Position numbers and translations under genes: made by a program
The notes under the pieces: model-generated
Seen by the model: only the letters and a program-made list of their open reading frames with translations
What the model was told of the DNA's origin: nothing
Database searches by the model: none
In this document: piece by piece, positions 1 through 7,061 of the stretch
Layout of the letters: the number at the start of each line of letters is the position of its first letter
How positions within the stretch are numbered: position 1 is the first letter of the stretch
Source of the DNA: a virus
Length of the DNA: 25,626 bases
Virus record (IMG/VR): IMGVR_UViG_3300042867_000019
Span: 1-25,626 of that record
Direction: 5' to 3' (one strand)

Positions 1-387
1 TTGGATCAAGCTAGTGTCTACTTGCTTGGCAAGCGCATAGCCAGCGTCAGCAGTGTAGAACTGGCGCAAGCTGTTCAGGGCTTGTGCTTCAACGATGTCC
101 TCAATGAAACGTGAATACTCAAAGTGCTGGTTAATGTTAACCAGAACTTCTGTCTCAGTGTCGGCAATCAGAGTAACGGCAGTAGATGCCGCTTTCGCTG
201 TAGCTGAACCACGGGTAGGTGCGGGAATGTGTACTACATCACCCTTCTTACCTTTGAAGTTCATCTTCATTACGATGTTAGCCAAAACAAGGTTTTTCTT
301 GTAAGCGGCTACGATTTCGTCAGACCAGATTTCTGGAATGAACGTTGCTGCGGTGGTTACTGTTACCGCTGGTGTTGGATATGCCAT
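1..387 (-). CDS. Major capsid protein, N-terminal part (cut by left edge)
   Basis: An open frame starts at ATG 387-385 and runs off the left edge after 129 codons with no stop. The start has a clear Shine-Dalgarno (AGGAGAT) 7 bases upstream. The N-terminus MAYPTPAVTVTTAATFIPEI is followed by a segment ending WSDEIVAAYKKNLVLANIVM and a K-G-K-K-G-D-V-V-H-I-P stretch. This layout is typical of HK97-fold phage coat proteins of podovirus-like phages, where the N-arm precedes a loop and a beta-strand of the form GD-V-I-P. It lies 23 bases downstream of the scaffold-like gene in the same direction, the usual scaffold-capsid order. The role as coat protein is inferred from sequence style and position; the C-terminal two thirds are outside the window. 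Confidence 0.8.
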   Translation of the reverse strand, partial: MAYPTPAVTVTTAATFIPEIWSDEIVAAYKKNLVLANIVMKMNFKGKKGDVVHIPAPTRGSATAKAASTAVTLIADTETEVLVNINQHFEYSRFIEDIVEAQALNSLRQFYTADAGYALAKQVDTSLIQ

Positions 388-410
388 GATTAAATCTCCT
401 AAAACAAATT

Positions 411-1151
411 TTAACGAACCCGTTTCTCTACGTACGCTTGCATGATTTCATCACTAAGCGCAGCATAACGATCTGGGTCTCTCAACTGAAGCTGAATAAG
501 GTCAGCCCTTCTGTATACCTTCTTTGATGATTCACCAGAACCACCTACATCAACACCTACTGCCTTTAAGTTCTGCTTGCGAGTTACCTCACCCTCATCA
601 CTTACTTGCTTACTTTTTACAGTGCGTAGCTGTTTATAGGTAGATAGCAATTCATTGGCTGAGTCGAAATCATATCCAGAATCGGCTTGCTCAAAAATCT
701 TGATGCGAACAGGGCTAGACTTCACCCAATTTGCAAAGTCCTGATCTCTGGCGATGTCTCCAAAGTCGGGATGTTCTTGCGCTAACCTTTGCTGAATTTG
801 CGCCCTTTTCATTTCTAGCGTAACTTGTCGTGCCGCTAGGATGTCAGGGTGGTTATCAACAGTCCTTTGAACTGCCTTCTGTGGATTCTCAAAGAAATCT
901 ACTTCAGGCTCTTCCTGTCTAGTCTGTTGTCGTGAACCAAGGTTCTGTTTGATAAGTTCATCGGCTAACTTTCTGACCTCGCCAACTTCTTGTGCTTGCT
1001 TTCCAATTAGCTTTTCAGCCTCTTGGTGCATCCTCACAATGTCGTCTAAACTTTTATCCCTGTATTTCTCAGGAAGTTCAGCCTTTTGCTCGATCTTCTG
1101 TTCTTCGATCTCTAACTCACCCAACTCTTCTTTGTCATCATCAATCAACAT
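411..1151 (-). CDS. Capsid assembly scaffolding protein (probable)
   Basis: This 246-residue, highly charged and probably mostly helical protein has an acidic N-terminus (MLIDDDKEELGELEIEEQ) and long Glu/Lys/Gln-rich stretches, with no enzyme motif. Scaffolding proteins of tailed phages look like this: they fill the procapsid and leave or are cleaved during maturation. The start ATG 1151 has AAGGA 6 bases upstream. Its position between the portal side and the coat gene, with the coat gene 23 bases downstream, is the main evidence for the role. Residues 90-110 contain the segment EVDFFENPQKAVQRTVDNHP, of a kind I associate from memory with scaffold-like proteins of aquatic podoviruses. No protease domain is visible, so a protease-scaffold fusion is unlikely. 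Confidence 0.72.
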   Translation of the reverse strand: MLIDDDKEELGELEIEEQKIEQKAELPEKYRDKSLDDIVRMHQEAEKLIGKQAQEVGEVRKLADELIKQNLGSRQQTRQEEPEVDFFENPQKAVQRTVDNHPDILAARQVTLEMKRAQIQQRLAQEHPDFGDIARDQDFANWVKSSPVRIKIFEQADSGYDFDSANELLSTYKQLRTVKSKQVSDEGEVTRKQNLKAVGVDVGGSGESSKKVYRRADLIQLQLRDPDRYAALSDEIMQAYVEKRVR

Positions 1152-1208
1152 ACTTTTTCCTTTTCCTGCCGTTGTTCGGTTGTAGGAGATTCAACTCGGC
1201 ATAATTGC

Positions 1209-1436
1209 TTATGAGTTGAGTTTCTGCTCGGCCTTTAATCTATCTAAGTGGCTTTTCTCGAACCTTCCATGCGATGATGGAAACGCTCCAGACCACCCTT
1301 CTAGCTTAAAAGCTGGTGCAGATAAAATGCGATGAGTTTCCTCACCACAATCACACACAAGACTTGTTGACTCATAATCAACAAATCTCTCTGTCTTATG
1401 CCCGTTTATACAGGCAAATTCATACATTCTTCTCAT
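1209..1436 (-). CDS. FmdB-like small zinc-ribbon protein
   Basis: This 75-residue protein begins MRRMYEFACINGHKTERFVD and has metal-ligand candidates C9, H13, C28 and C30, followed by the segment HRILSAPAFKLEGWSG. This matches the small FmdB/CxxC zinc-ribbon proteins that many phages carry among head genes: an aromatic N-terminus, a zinc ribbon, then a phrase of the R-x-I-S-x-P-x-F type. The second knuckle is C-x-C and the first is C-x3-H, so the ligand set is slightly unusual. Their function in phages is unknown. The start at 1436 has GAGG 6 bases upstream and overlaps the preceding gene by 17 bases; an internal Met at codon 4 is an alternative. Confidence 0.6.
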   Translation of the reverse strand: MRRMYEFACINGHKTERFVDYESTSLVCDCGEETHRILSAPAFKLEGWSGAFPSSHGRFEKSHLDRLKAEQKLNS

Positions 1437-1659
1437 TTAAGTCCTCAAATGCTCTTTCGCTGACTTGTTTCAAGTTTTTCAGCCAAATTAGTATTGAATA
1501 CTCGCCTTTTCTGAATTGTAGACTTTTTTCGTCTGCAATTGTTGAGATATTATTCAAAGGTTCTATCATTTTGTCAACATCCTCCATTAAATCTATCCAC
1601 CCTTGAGTGGACATCATGGAAAATCTCTCGGTGTAGTAGCGTTCTAGTTCTGGATTCAT
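1420..1659 (-). CDS. Hypothetical protein in head module (79 aa)
   Basis: I do not recognise this protein. It is 79 residues, acidic at the N-terminus (MNPELERYYTERFSMMSTQG), probably helical, with no Cys pairs and no membrane segment. The start codon overlaps the portal stop as ATGA, so it is probably translated by coupling to the portal gene. No strong ribosome-binding site precedes it. It lies between portal and scaffold genes, where phages often carry small head-completion or assembly accessories, but the sequence itself gives no function. Confidence 0.6.
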   Translation of the reverse strand: MNPELERYYTERFSMMSTQGWIDLMEDVDKMIEPLNNISTIADEKSLQFRKGEYSILIWLKNLKQVSERAFEDLNEKNV

Positions 1660-3629
1660 TGTCTAGTCATCTGCTTTTCAACAATCTTAGCCTTGTTCTG
1701 AATATCCGCTTCTTTAAGCATCAATTCAGCAACTTTGACACGCTTATCAAACTCTCGTGAAGCCAAAGCGTCATCAGTTGGAAGGTTCTTGGTATTAGCC
1801 GCCATACTCTTTGCTTGCAACTCAATAGGCATCAATTGCGCTTCAGTCAATAACTTTTGCGCTTCAGCCTTGTTCTGCTCTGCCTGTGTAGTTTGGACAG
1901 CAATCTGAGCTTGAGCCAATTGCATAGCCAATTGTTGTTGCATCTGAGCCGCTTGTTGAGCCTGTGGGTCAGCCGTAGCCATCTTGTCTAGCATCTCGAT
2001 CAACTCAAATCTGTTTGACAGAGAAGAATTAGCCATGATTCCCTTCAAAATGATAGGCAAAACAGGAGTATTAGGGCCAAGAGTCTGGAGTAGCGCAATG
2101 AATTGTTGTTGCTCATGCTCTCTAGCAATAATACCTAAAGCTGCAGTCGGAATGAACTTCATGTCCACAGTAGGATAACGCTCTGGATCGAACTGCATAT
2201 AGCGATAGGCGGCTTTGGTGATGAAGGGGATCATGAAATCCTCTTGGAAGTTCACCAAGGTACGCTTGTATTTCTTGATAATCGAGGCAGTAGCCATCGA
2301 AATACCGCCTTGACCCGCATCTCTGGAGACAGCAGTAACCATTCCCTGTGAGTCAAGAGTGCCTGTTGCCATCAAAAGCATACGCTCAAACTCTTTGGCA
2401 GTTGTCAGGTTAGAACCATCAGTATTGCCGAACTTGAACGGGAACAGAATCTCATTGGGATTGCCGTTTGTCAGGATTGCCTTGCCTGGCTTTACTTCAA
2501 ACTTAGCACCACGAGGGAGGCGAGTGGCATCCATAGCCATCATTGGGCTAGTTGTCAGGGCTAGTGAATCTAAGTGTGAACGAACTTGGGCATCAATAGC
2601 CTTTTGTGAGTTGTAAGCCTTCTCAACAGTACCACGACCCAACAAGCGATTAGGAACTGTATCGTCCTGATAAGCAAGAATAGGTCTATCCTTCATCATG
2701 TATGGGTTCTTTTCAGCTTTGAGAAGAGTCCCATCATTGGCGATAACGACAATAGCCTCAACCAGATCGGAATACTCATCCTGAATACTGTCTTCAGGGA
2801 ACAAGTCTTCTACTTCGCCATCTTCTTCGTTTTCAAGTTCTTCAAGATACTCTCTAGGAACTAAACCATAGTAAGTCAAAAGTTTGACTTTATCGTCTTC
2901 GTACTGAGAGACTTCTTGTGTAGGCTCTAAGTCTGTATCCATCGAGTCAGTACCGACTTTTACTTTGCGGTAGATGCCTTCTTCTTGACCTTTTACGATC
3001 TTGTGGATAGAGACATACTTCTCAATAGCCACACCCATACAGTCATCAATAGATGTTCCGTTAGGGTCAAACAAGAAGTTACGGGGGTTAACAGGAACAA
3101 TCTTGACTGCAATGCGGTCTTGTTCTACCACTCCGATAGCCGCTTGTCCCATTTGACCAGGTATTGCCTGAGTAGCGGGAACAAAGACTTTCTCTGTTTT
3201 GACAACAATCTCACCGATGCCCGTACCATAGATTTCAGCAAGTAACTCAATCTGGTCAATAGACTTGCGAATCTTATCGACTTTGAAGTCTTCCATCAGT
3301 TGTGCTTTGATGGCAGCAACGTCTAGGGGGCTACCATTGACATCACGAATATCGTCTTGAATGTCAAAGAACTCACCCTGACCAAAGATGGCTTCCATGA
3401 TTTCGGCATGGCGTGTCTCTACGGCTTGTTGGGTAGCTGGTGTAACAATACGGCTACGCTCGGATTCACGGGTTTTGTCTTGGGCATCCCATTCACCATT
3501 GAAGATGCGCTCGTACTCTAGCCAATCAGTTAGGCAATTGACATCTCTCCAATCCCTCCACCTGTCACAATGGTTGACAACAAAGTTAACTATCTCTTTG
3601 TCTGAGTCGCTAGGTTCTTGGAATTCCAT
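1656..3629 (-). CDS. Portal (head-tail connector) protein
   Basis: This 657-residue protein starts at ATG 3629 with AAGGT 7 bases upstream. An in-frame TTG eight codons earlier (3653) overlaps the upstream gene and lacks a good site, so I prefer ATG. The N-terminal region has WRDWRDVNCLTDWLEYERIF and the segment TPATQQAVETRHAEIMEAIF, with acidic linkers and a C-terminal Gln/Ala-rich helical region (about residues 540-640). Portals of podoviruses of roughly 600-730 residues, including those with a long helical barrel, share this plan. The position directly downstream of TerL and one small gene, and upstream of scaffold and coat genes, is the canonical portal slot. It forms the dodecameric DNA entry and exit ring at one capsid vertex. 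Confidence 0.85.
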   Translation of the reverse strand: MEFQEPSDSDKEIVNFVVNHCDRWRDWRDVNCLTDWLEYERIFNGEWDAQDKTRESERSRIVTPATQQAVETRHAEIMEAIFGQGEFFDIQDDIRDVNGSPLDVAAIKAQLMEDFKVDKIRKSIDQIELLAEIYGTGIGEIVVKTEKVFVPATQAIPGQMGQAAIGVVEQDRIAVKIVPVNPRNFLFDPNGTSIDDCMGVAIEKYVSIHKIVKGQEEGIYRKVKVGTDSMDTDLEPTQEVSQYEDDKVKLLTYYGLVPREYLEELENEEDGEVEDLFPEDSIQDEYSDLVEAIVVIANDGTLLKAEKNPYMMKDRPILAYQDDTVPNRLLGRGTVEKAYNSQKAIDAQVRSHLDSLALTTSPMMAMDATRLPRGAKFEVKPGKAILTNGNPNEILFPFKFGNTDGSNLTTAKEFERMLLMATGTLDSQGMVTAVSRDAGQGGISMATASIIKKYKRTLVNFQEDFMIPFITKAAYRYMQFDPERYPTVDMKFIPTAALGIIAREHEQQQFIALLQTLGPNTPVLPIILKGIMANSSLSNRFELIEMLDKMATADPQAQQAAQMQQQLAMQLAQAQIAVQTTQAEQNKAEAQKLLTEAQLMPIELQAKSMAANTKNLPTDDALASREFDKRVKVAELMLKEADIQNKAKIVEKQMTRQ

Positions 3630-3633
3630 AATA

Positions 3634-4038
3634 TTACCTTGTAGTGTCGCCAAAAGGGTCTTGATACTTCAAATTTGCAGCTTCAGGCATTTGTTGTGCT
3701 TTTGGTGCAACTGGAGGCTTAAAAACCTCGTTAGGCAACGCAAAAGGTGACATTCCTGCCTTAATACGCTGTTCTGCGTGATTATAGGCTTTGTCCATTA
3801 TAGAAGGCGGTAAGTTTTTTAGGAAGTCTTTTGACTCAACATTGCTTTGAAGTAAATAGTTTAGTTCTTCAAAAGTAAGCGATGGAACAAGCAATGGAAC
3901 ATTTATTTGTTTTCCATCAACATCTAACCCAATGGATATTTCTGTAGACACTTTTCCATCTGGTCTTTTCAATGCACCAAAAAACCCCGAGCTTTTTTCT
4001 GTACCATCAGGTCTAGGATTGCTTATTGGGTTATCCAT
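3634..4038 (-). CDS. Conserved phage protein with ISIG-type domain (134 aa)
   Basis: A 134-residue protein lies between TerL and portal, 2 bases after the TerL stop, with GGGG 7 bases before ATG 4038. It contains N-x-R-P-D-G-T near the N-terminus, then GALKRPDGKVSTEISIGLDV, then VPLLVPSLT, and a helical part with KAYNHAEQRIKAGMSPFALP. From memory, a domain of this form (ISIG, VPS/VPT, AxxHAxxRIxxGxSPFA) recurs in phage head-region proteins and at the ends of some virion proteins. Its role is unknown. The final third is Pro/Ala/Gln-rich and probably flexible. It does not look like a head-tail adaptor with a known fold. Confidence 0.65.
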   Translation of the reverse strand: MDNPISNPRPDGTEKSSGFFGALKRPDGKVSTEISIGLDVDGKQINVPLLVPSLTFEELNYLLQSNVESKDFLKNLPPSIMDKAYNHAEQRIKAGMSPFALPNEVFKPPVAPKAQQMPEAANLKYQDPFGDTTR

Positions 4039-4040
4039 TC

Positions 4041-5300
4041 TTATACCCCACTAATAATATCTACAGGTTGCCATTCCTCGCTGTCATCTTCTTCCATGTA
4101 AGATGTAACAGCAAGTTGGTCAATGTAACTGAGGGAGTCAGGCAAGTCATCATGGACTCCTTGAGCAGGGAACAGGATTAACTGATCTACAAACTCATCC
4201 CAATCTTCTTCCGAATTTAACACAATTCTGCCATGCTCGAACCTACCTTGTAAAGCCCAGATGATCCGATCCGCTTTTTTTCTATTCCCGTGGGTCAAAT
4301 CCACGATGTGAGCATAGGTGTTGTTCTTTCGCATCAAGTCTGACAAGTAGGGCAAAACAGCGTTCTTTAGTGCCCCCCTCTCTATCCCCACACTCAAAGG
4401 GCGGTAGTCCCGAATGGCAATCAGTATCTTAGAGGCGGTTTCTCGGATGTCCCATCTCCCGTGTTCAATCTTCTCAACAAACCACTTCCCATCGTCTGTA
4501 ACCTTCACTATCGAGATAGCAGACTCGTCCAGACGCTTCTTGGCATTAGCTGCTTGTTTGGCAACCTCCTCAAATCCCGCAAGGTCAACAGCGATGTAAT
4601 AGCTTCCATGTTCAGGCTTTACCCCGTATTTGATCCACTCTTCCTTGAAGATGTCTGAACCCGCATTGGTGAAAGAAGCCATAAACTCTTGCTTAAAAGC
4701 AAAAGAACTTAGAGTCTTTTTAGCGGAATCTATCTCTGCTTGGTCAATCAAGGGGTTATCAGCAGTGGTAAAGTGCCATGACTTCCAATCAGGGTCATCC
4801 TCTGACTCACCCAACTTAAAGGTATCGTAGAACCAGTTGCGCCCTTTTGGAGTGCCGATGAAGAGTGCTCTACCCCGTTTATCAGACAAACTGGCTCGAA
4901 TGACCTGTTCCCATGCTTCAGGTTTAATGTCGGCAACCTCATCGAGAACGGCATAGGTCAGCGAGACACCACGGAGCGTATCAGGTCTATCCGCACCACG
5001 AACGTATATCCTAGCCCCGTTTATCAGGGTAATGTCTAGATTGTTTACGTGACTACTCTGAATAACCTCTCTACCAAGGTCTAGCAATAAGTCCCAAATA
5101 ATCTGTCGGCTTTGTCCCATAGTCGGTGAAACGTAAAGAACCGCAGAGCCTTGTGGACACTTGAGTCCTTCAATTAGTAGGGTAACTGCCGCCATCCTAC
5201 TCTTACCGCATCTACGCCCAGCAGCCACAACCTTGAACCTTGTTTGGTCTTTGAAGACTTCTTGTTGCCAAGGGAGAAGGGAGAAGTTGAGGTCAGCCAT
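4041..5300 (-). CDS. terL: Terminase large subunit (DNA packaging ATPase-nuclease)
   Basis: This 419-residue protein has both terminase domains. The ATPase shows Walker A AAGRRCGKS at residues 26-34, an adenine-side SPTMGQSRQ segment near 58, Walker B YAVLDEVAD at 116-124 with the catalytic Glu, and the coupling motif FIGTPKG at 147-153. The RNase H-like nuclease follows, with D239 (YIAVDLAG), E306 (VGIERG) and D383/D384 (VHDDLPDS) as metal ligands. The length is normal for short TerL proteins. It pumps DNA into the procapsid and cuts the concatemer. Its start overlaps the end of the small-subunit gene by 8 bases, so the pair is translationally coupled. Confidence 0.96.
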   Translation of the reverse strand: MADLNFSLLPWQQEVFKDQTRFKVVAAGRRCGKSRMAAVTLLIEGLKCPQGSAVLYVSPTMGQSRQIIWDLLLDLGREVIQSSHVNNLDITLINGARIYVRGADRPDTLRGVSLTYAVLDEVADIKPEAWEQVIRASLSDKRGRALFIGTPKGRNWFYDTFKLGESEDDPDWKSWHFTTADNPLIDQAEIDSAKKTLSSFAFKQEFMASFTNAGSDIFKEEWIKYGVKPEHGSYYIAVDLAGFEEVAKQAANAKKRLDESAISIVKVTDDGKWFVEKIEHGRWDIRETASKILIAIRDYRPLSVGIERGALKNAVLPYLSDLMRKNNTYAHIVDLTHGNRKKADRIIWALQGRFEHGRIVLNSEEDWDEFVDQLILFPAQGVHDDLPDSLSYIDQLAVTSYMEEDDSEEWQPVDIISGV

Positions 5301-5685
5301 ATTTGGCCTCTACGTCTTGAGGCTCATCAGAGGTGTCGATGATCGTTGGCTCTTGTCCCAAGCCAGTGATATTGATCGTGACTGCTGACCTTTGGCTCTT
5401 GTCTTTCTCAAACATTGAGATCGGTAGTGTGCGGTCAATGCACATCTTGAGCGCCGCCATCTGGCCTGGGTGGTCATCGTTGAGCGCAATGTCAATCACC
5501 TTCTGCGCTACATCCTTACCACCAGACCGGATCATTAACTCCTTGAGTTCTTTCAGGCGCTGGTGGTCAGTCTTGGGCAAAACCTTGGGTGGGTTGTTTG
5601 CATAGCGCTGAATGGTCATCTTGACCGAACCCTTGGGGCGACCGCGCTTTTTCTTTCTCTCTTCAGTTGCAGGGGTGAATTCCAC
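5293..5685 (-). CDS. terS: Terminase small subunit (probable), GTG start
   Basis: I place the start at GTG 5685, which has AAGGA 6 bases upstream, giving 130 residues. The frame stays open to a TTG at 5841, but that extension would be encoded by a poly-G tract and has no good ribosome site. The N-terminus holds a basic AT-hook-like patch (RKKKRGRPKGSVKM), then a helical part with HQRLKELKELMIRSGGKDVA and VIDIALNDDHPGQMAALKMC, and a strand-rich acidic tail. A basic DNA-binding N-terminus, helical oligomerisation core and position directly before and overlapping TerL are what small terminase subunits show. It would recognise the packaging site and regulate TerL. The identification rests on context as much as on sequence. 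Confidence 0.75.
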   Translation of the reverse strand: MEFTPATEERKKKRGRPKGSVKMTIQRYANNPPKVLPKTDHQRLKELKELMIRSGGKDVAQKVIDIALNDDHPGQMAALKMCIDRTLPISMFEKDKSQRSAVTINITGLGQEPTIIDTSDEPQDVEAKYG

Positions 5686-5841
5686 TTTTTTCCTTTCGGG
5701 AAGATGGGTTTGGGCAATTGTAGTCCATTTCGCTTTTTCGGTGGGTGGGGTGTACCTACAATTATCACGGCGAGGCCGACCCCCTCCCCCCCCATGCAAA
5801 CCGCCCAAAACCAAGGGTTTTCCCGATTCTGCTTTATACAA
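5686..5841 (-). other. TerS leader with long G tract
   Basis: This stretch upstream of the chosen TerS start is read on the minus strand as an open frame of 52 codons from TTG 5841. It includes an almost unbroken G run, eight G, one A, five G (plus-strand C5-T-C8 at 5780-5793). The encoded peptide would be Gly-rich and low in complexity. I take it as non-coding leader because the ribosome-binding site sits at the GTG at 5685. A longer TerS with a Gly-rich extension cannot be excluded. Confidence 0.4.
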
Positions 5842-5868
5842 TGACCATTATGTTAAGTTGACGCAAAG

Positions 5869-5957
5869 ATATCCACAGATATTTGAATACTTTGTTTGTA
5901 CTCGGCAAGTTATCCACAGGAAACTGTGGACAAGTTGAACAAGACCCTTGTGGATAA
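5869..5957. other. DnaA-box cluster, candidate replication origin
   Basis: Four sites fit the DnaA box TTATCCACA. Two are exact: 5910-5918 on plus and 5949-5957 on minus. Two have one mismatch: ATATCCACA at 5869-5877 and TGTGGACAA (minus) at 5925-5933. The second and third form an inverted repeat, 5909-5934, with seven perfect base pairs around a GAAA loop. The cluster is in a gene-free stretch and is followed at 6032-6067 by tandem 12-bp repeats. This arrangement is that of bacterial and plasmid origins opened by host DnaA. The box matches are seen in the sequence; origin activity is inference. Confidence 0.65.
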
Positions 5958-6031
5958 CTGGGTTCGGATCGGTTTGGGCGGGAGAAAAAAAGAGAAAGAG
6001 GCTGTGGGTGCTTTTCCCGCATACCTGCATA

Positions 6032-6067
6032 CCAAACTGTATTCAAAACTGCATACAAAACTGTATA
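6032..6067. repeat. Three 12-bp tandem repeats (iteron-like)
   Basis: Three adjacent 12-base units read CCAAACTGTATT, CAAAACTGCATA and CAAAACTGTATA on the plus strand, directly followed by a short hairpin (TACAC-TTTT-GTGTA, 6066-6079). The preceding bases contain two further GCATAC copies (6019-6031). The block sits 75 bases from the DnaA-box cluster, so the two could form one origin or a regulatory region upstream of the head operon. No initiator protein known to bind iterons was recognised in the window. Confidence 0.6.
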
Positions 6068-6118
6068 CACTTTTGTGTACCGAAAATTTGTGAGGAATAA
6101 GCAAACCATACAACCAGT

Positions 6119-6379
6119 TCAGGAATGCTCTCCAGACGCATCAAAACCCTCTGTATCGCTCTCAAACGCTTCGTCTGTACCATTGCCTACCTGCAAGCAA
6201 TCGAGGCTCTTATGCGGTCTAAAGCCTTGCATCCATAAAAATGAATAGACTTCAAGCAAATGATGAAAGCCAGCGGACATATCACCACGGCCTGCGTGAA
6301 CCAAAATCTTTTTCTCTGCGGGCTTTAGGATGCGCTGAAAGTATTTTGACTTTGGGTTAGCTGGTCTACCTACAGCCAT
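6119..6379 (-). CDS. Hypothetical protein (86 aa)
   Basis: I do not recognise this protein. The frame starts at ATG 6379 (weak GGGGG site upstream); an in-frame TTG at 6391 is less likely. The N-terminal half is basic (MAVGRPANPKSKYFQRILKP) with a possible helix, then GRGDMSAGFHHLLEVYSFLW, and the C-terminal 25 residues are acidic. A basic front with a helical centre could bind DNA, but no HTH or ribbon-helix-helix pattern is clear. It is the last gene of the leftward replication operon, 84 bases after the RusA-like gene, next to the candidate origin. Confidence 0.5.
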   Translation of the reverse strand: MAVGRPANPKSKYFQRILKPAEKKILVHAGRGDMSAGFHHLLEVYSFLWMQGFRPHKSLDCLQVGNGTDEAFESDTEGFDASGEHS

Positions 6380-6463
6380 AACAACCCCCAAAAAAAAGGG
6401 TACTCACGCCCAAAGGCGCTTTCCCCGAAGGTGCGACAATCAATGGCAACTGCGCGCACACGT

Positions 6464-6811
6464 TCATCTTATCACCTCAATCTCCACGGCGTACTCGCCT
6501 GGCCTGCCTGACCTTTGGGCATACTGCCAATCCACCAAACGATTACCATCATCCACGCCAAGCCAATCAGCCACGCCGTCCCTGACTGCTTTGAACCCAG
6601 ACTGCAAATTATCCCCATCCAACTTCCTTGGTGCAACTCTGGTCAAAACCACAGTCGCCGGAAGCATCTCCAAACCAGAGGACTGAGCCACGGCAGCCAA
6701 GCTCATCCGAGTCCTCGTTCTCTGATCCCTCGTCAGCTTCGCCTTGACCGCCCAATGCAATCTCATGTTCGCCACACTAACAATTTTCATGTTCATCCTG
6801 ACCTCAATCAT
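6464..6811 (-). CDS. RusA-like Holliday-junction endonuclease
   Basis: This 115-residue protein has the RusA pattern of acidic residues: KLDGDN with D65 and D67, the helix QSGFKAVRDGVADWLGVDDG with D78 and D87/D88, and a final strand pair ending EYAVEIEVI. The N-terminus MIEVRMNMKIVSVANMRLHW followed by basic helix residues is like the RusA-type proteins of phages of beta- and gammaproteobacteria. RusA dimers cut four-way DNA junctions, removing branches before packaging. I start at ATG 6811, which has GGGAG 5 bases upstream; a TTG at 6823 and an ATG at 6796 are alternatives. Normal family length is about 115-140 residues. Confidence 0.75.
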   Translation of the reverse strand: MIEVRMNMKIVSVANMRLHWAVKAKLTRDQRTRTRMSLAAVAQSSGLEMLPATVVLTRVAPRKLDGDNLQSGFKAVRDGVADWLGVDDGNRLVDWQYAQRSGRPGEYAVEIEVIR

Positions 6812-6863
6812 GCCAACTCCCAACCAACTCCCAACTTTCCCAACCTTGCCCGATTTCCCAAAA

Positions 6864-7061
6864 ACCGAACCGAACCGAACCGAAACAGTTTACGAACCGA
6901 AACCGAATGGGTATGTATACCCTTTCGGTAAGTTTCGGTTCGAAATACCGACTGTTTGGGCTTCCAGTTTCGGTAAGTTTCGGTAAGTTTCGGTTAATTC
7001 GGTTCATAGTTTCGGTTCAACCGAATTAGCCGATTCGGTTACCGATTCGGTAAGTTTCGGT
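6864..7061. repeat. Inverted array of TTCGGT/ACCGAA motifs
   Basis: Within 198 bases I count seven ACCGAA motifs (starting 6864, 6869, 6874, 6879, 6896, 6902, 7020) and nine TTCGGT motifs (starting 6924, 6934, 6969, 6979, 6989, 6998, 7011, 7034, 7046), plus a tenth at 7056-7061. Left of about 6915 all copies face one way; right of it all but one face the other, so the array is mirrored around a hairpin centre. It includes four CCGAA units in tandem (6865-6884) and a 10-bp repeat AGTTTCGGTA at 6966-6994. The right half also codes for the end of the primase-helicase. Confidence 0.8.
6893..6942. repeat. Large imperfect palindrome (hairpin)
   Basis: The arms are 6893-6914 and 6917-6942 with a two-base centre. 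They pair throughout except for one A-A or T-T type mismatch and a three-base AAG bulge in the right arm. The inner part, GGGTAT-GT-ATACCC, is perfect, and the outer part is CGAACCGAAAC against GTTTCGGTTCG. It lies 62 bases after the primase-helicase stop on the minus strand, at the symmetry centre of the TTCGGT array. It could be a terminator, a protein-binding site or a replication element; there is no T-run immediately after it on the minus strand. Confidence 0.7.

Noticed and set aside
5834-6109. 91-codon minus-strand frame, and shorter frames on both strands, across the DnaA-box and iteron region
   Set aside because: The products are low-complexity, rich in Phe, Tyr and Ser, with no ribosome site, and the DNA is better explained by DnaA boxes and repeats.
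6396-6460. CGCC-CAAA-GGCG hairpin with a nearby run of eight T on the minus strand, as a terminator between the RusA-like gene and the 86-aa gene
   Set aside because: The T run is nine bases away from the stem and the stem is only four base pairs, so termination is not convincing.
6804-7007. 67-codon minus-strand frame starting at the primase-helicase stop (ATGA overlap)
   Set aside because: Most of it is written by the ACCGAA/TTCGGT repeats and the palindrome, it overlaps the RusA-like gene start, and the product is low in complexity. The overlap start is probably chance.
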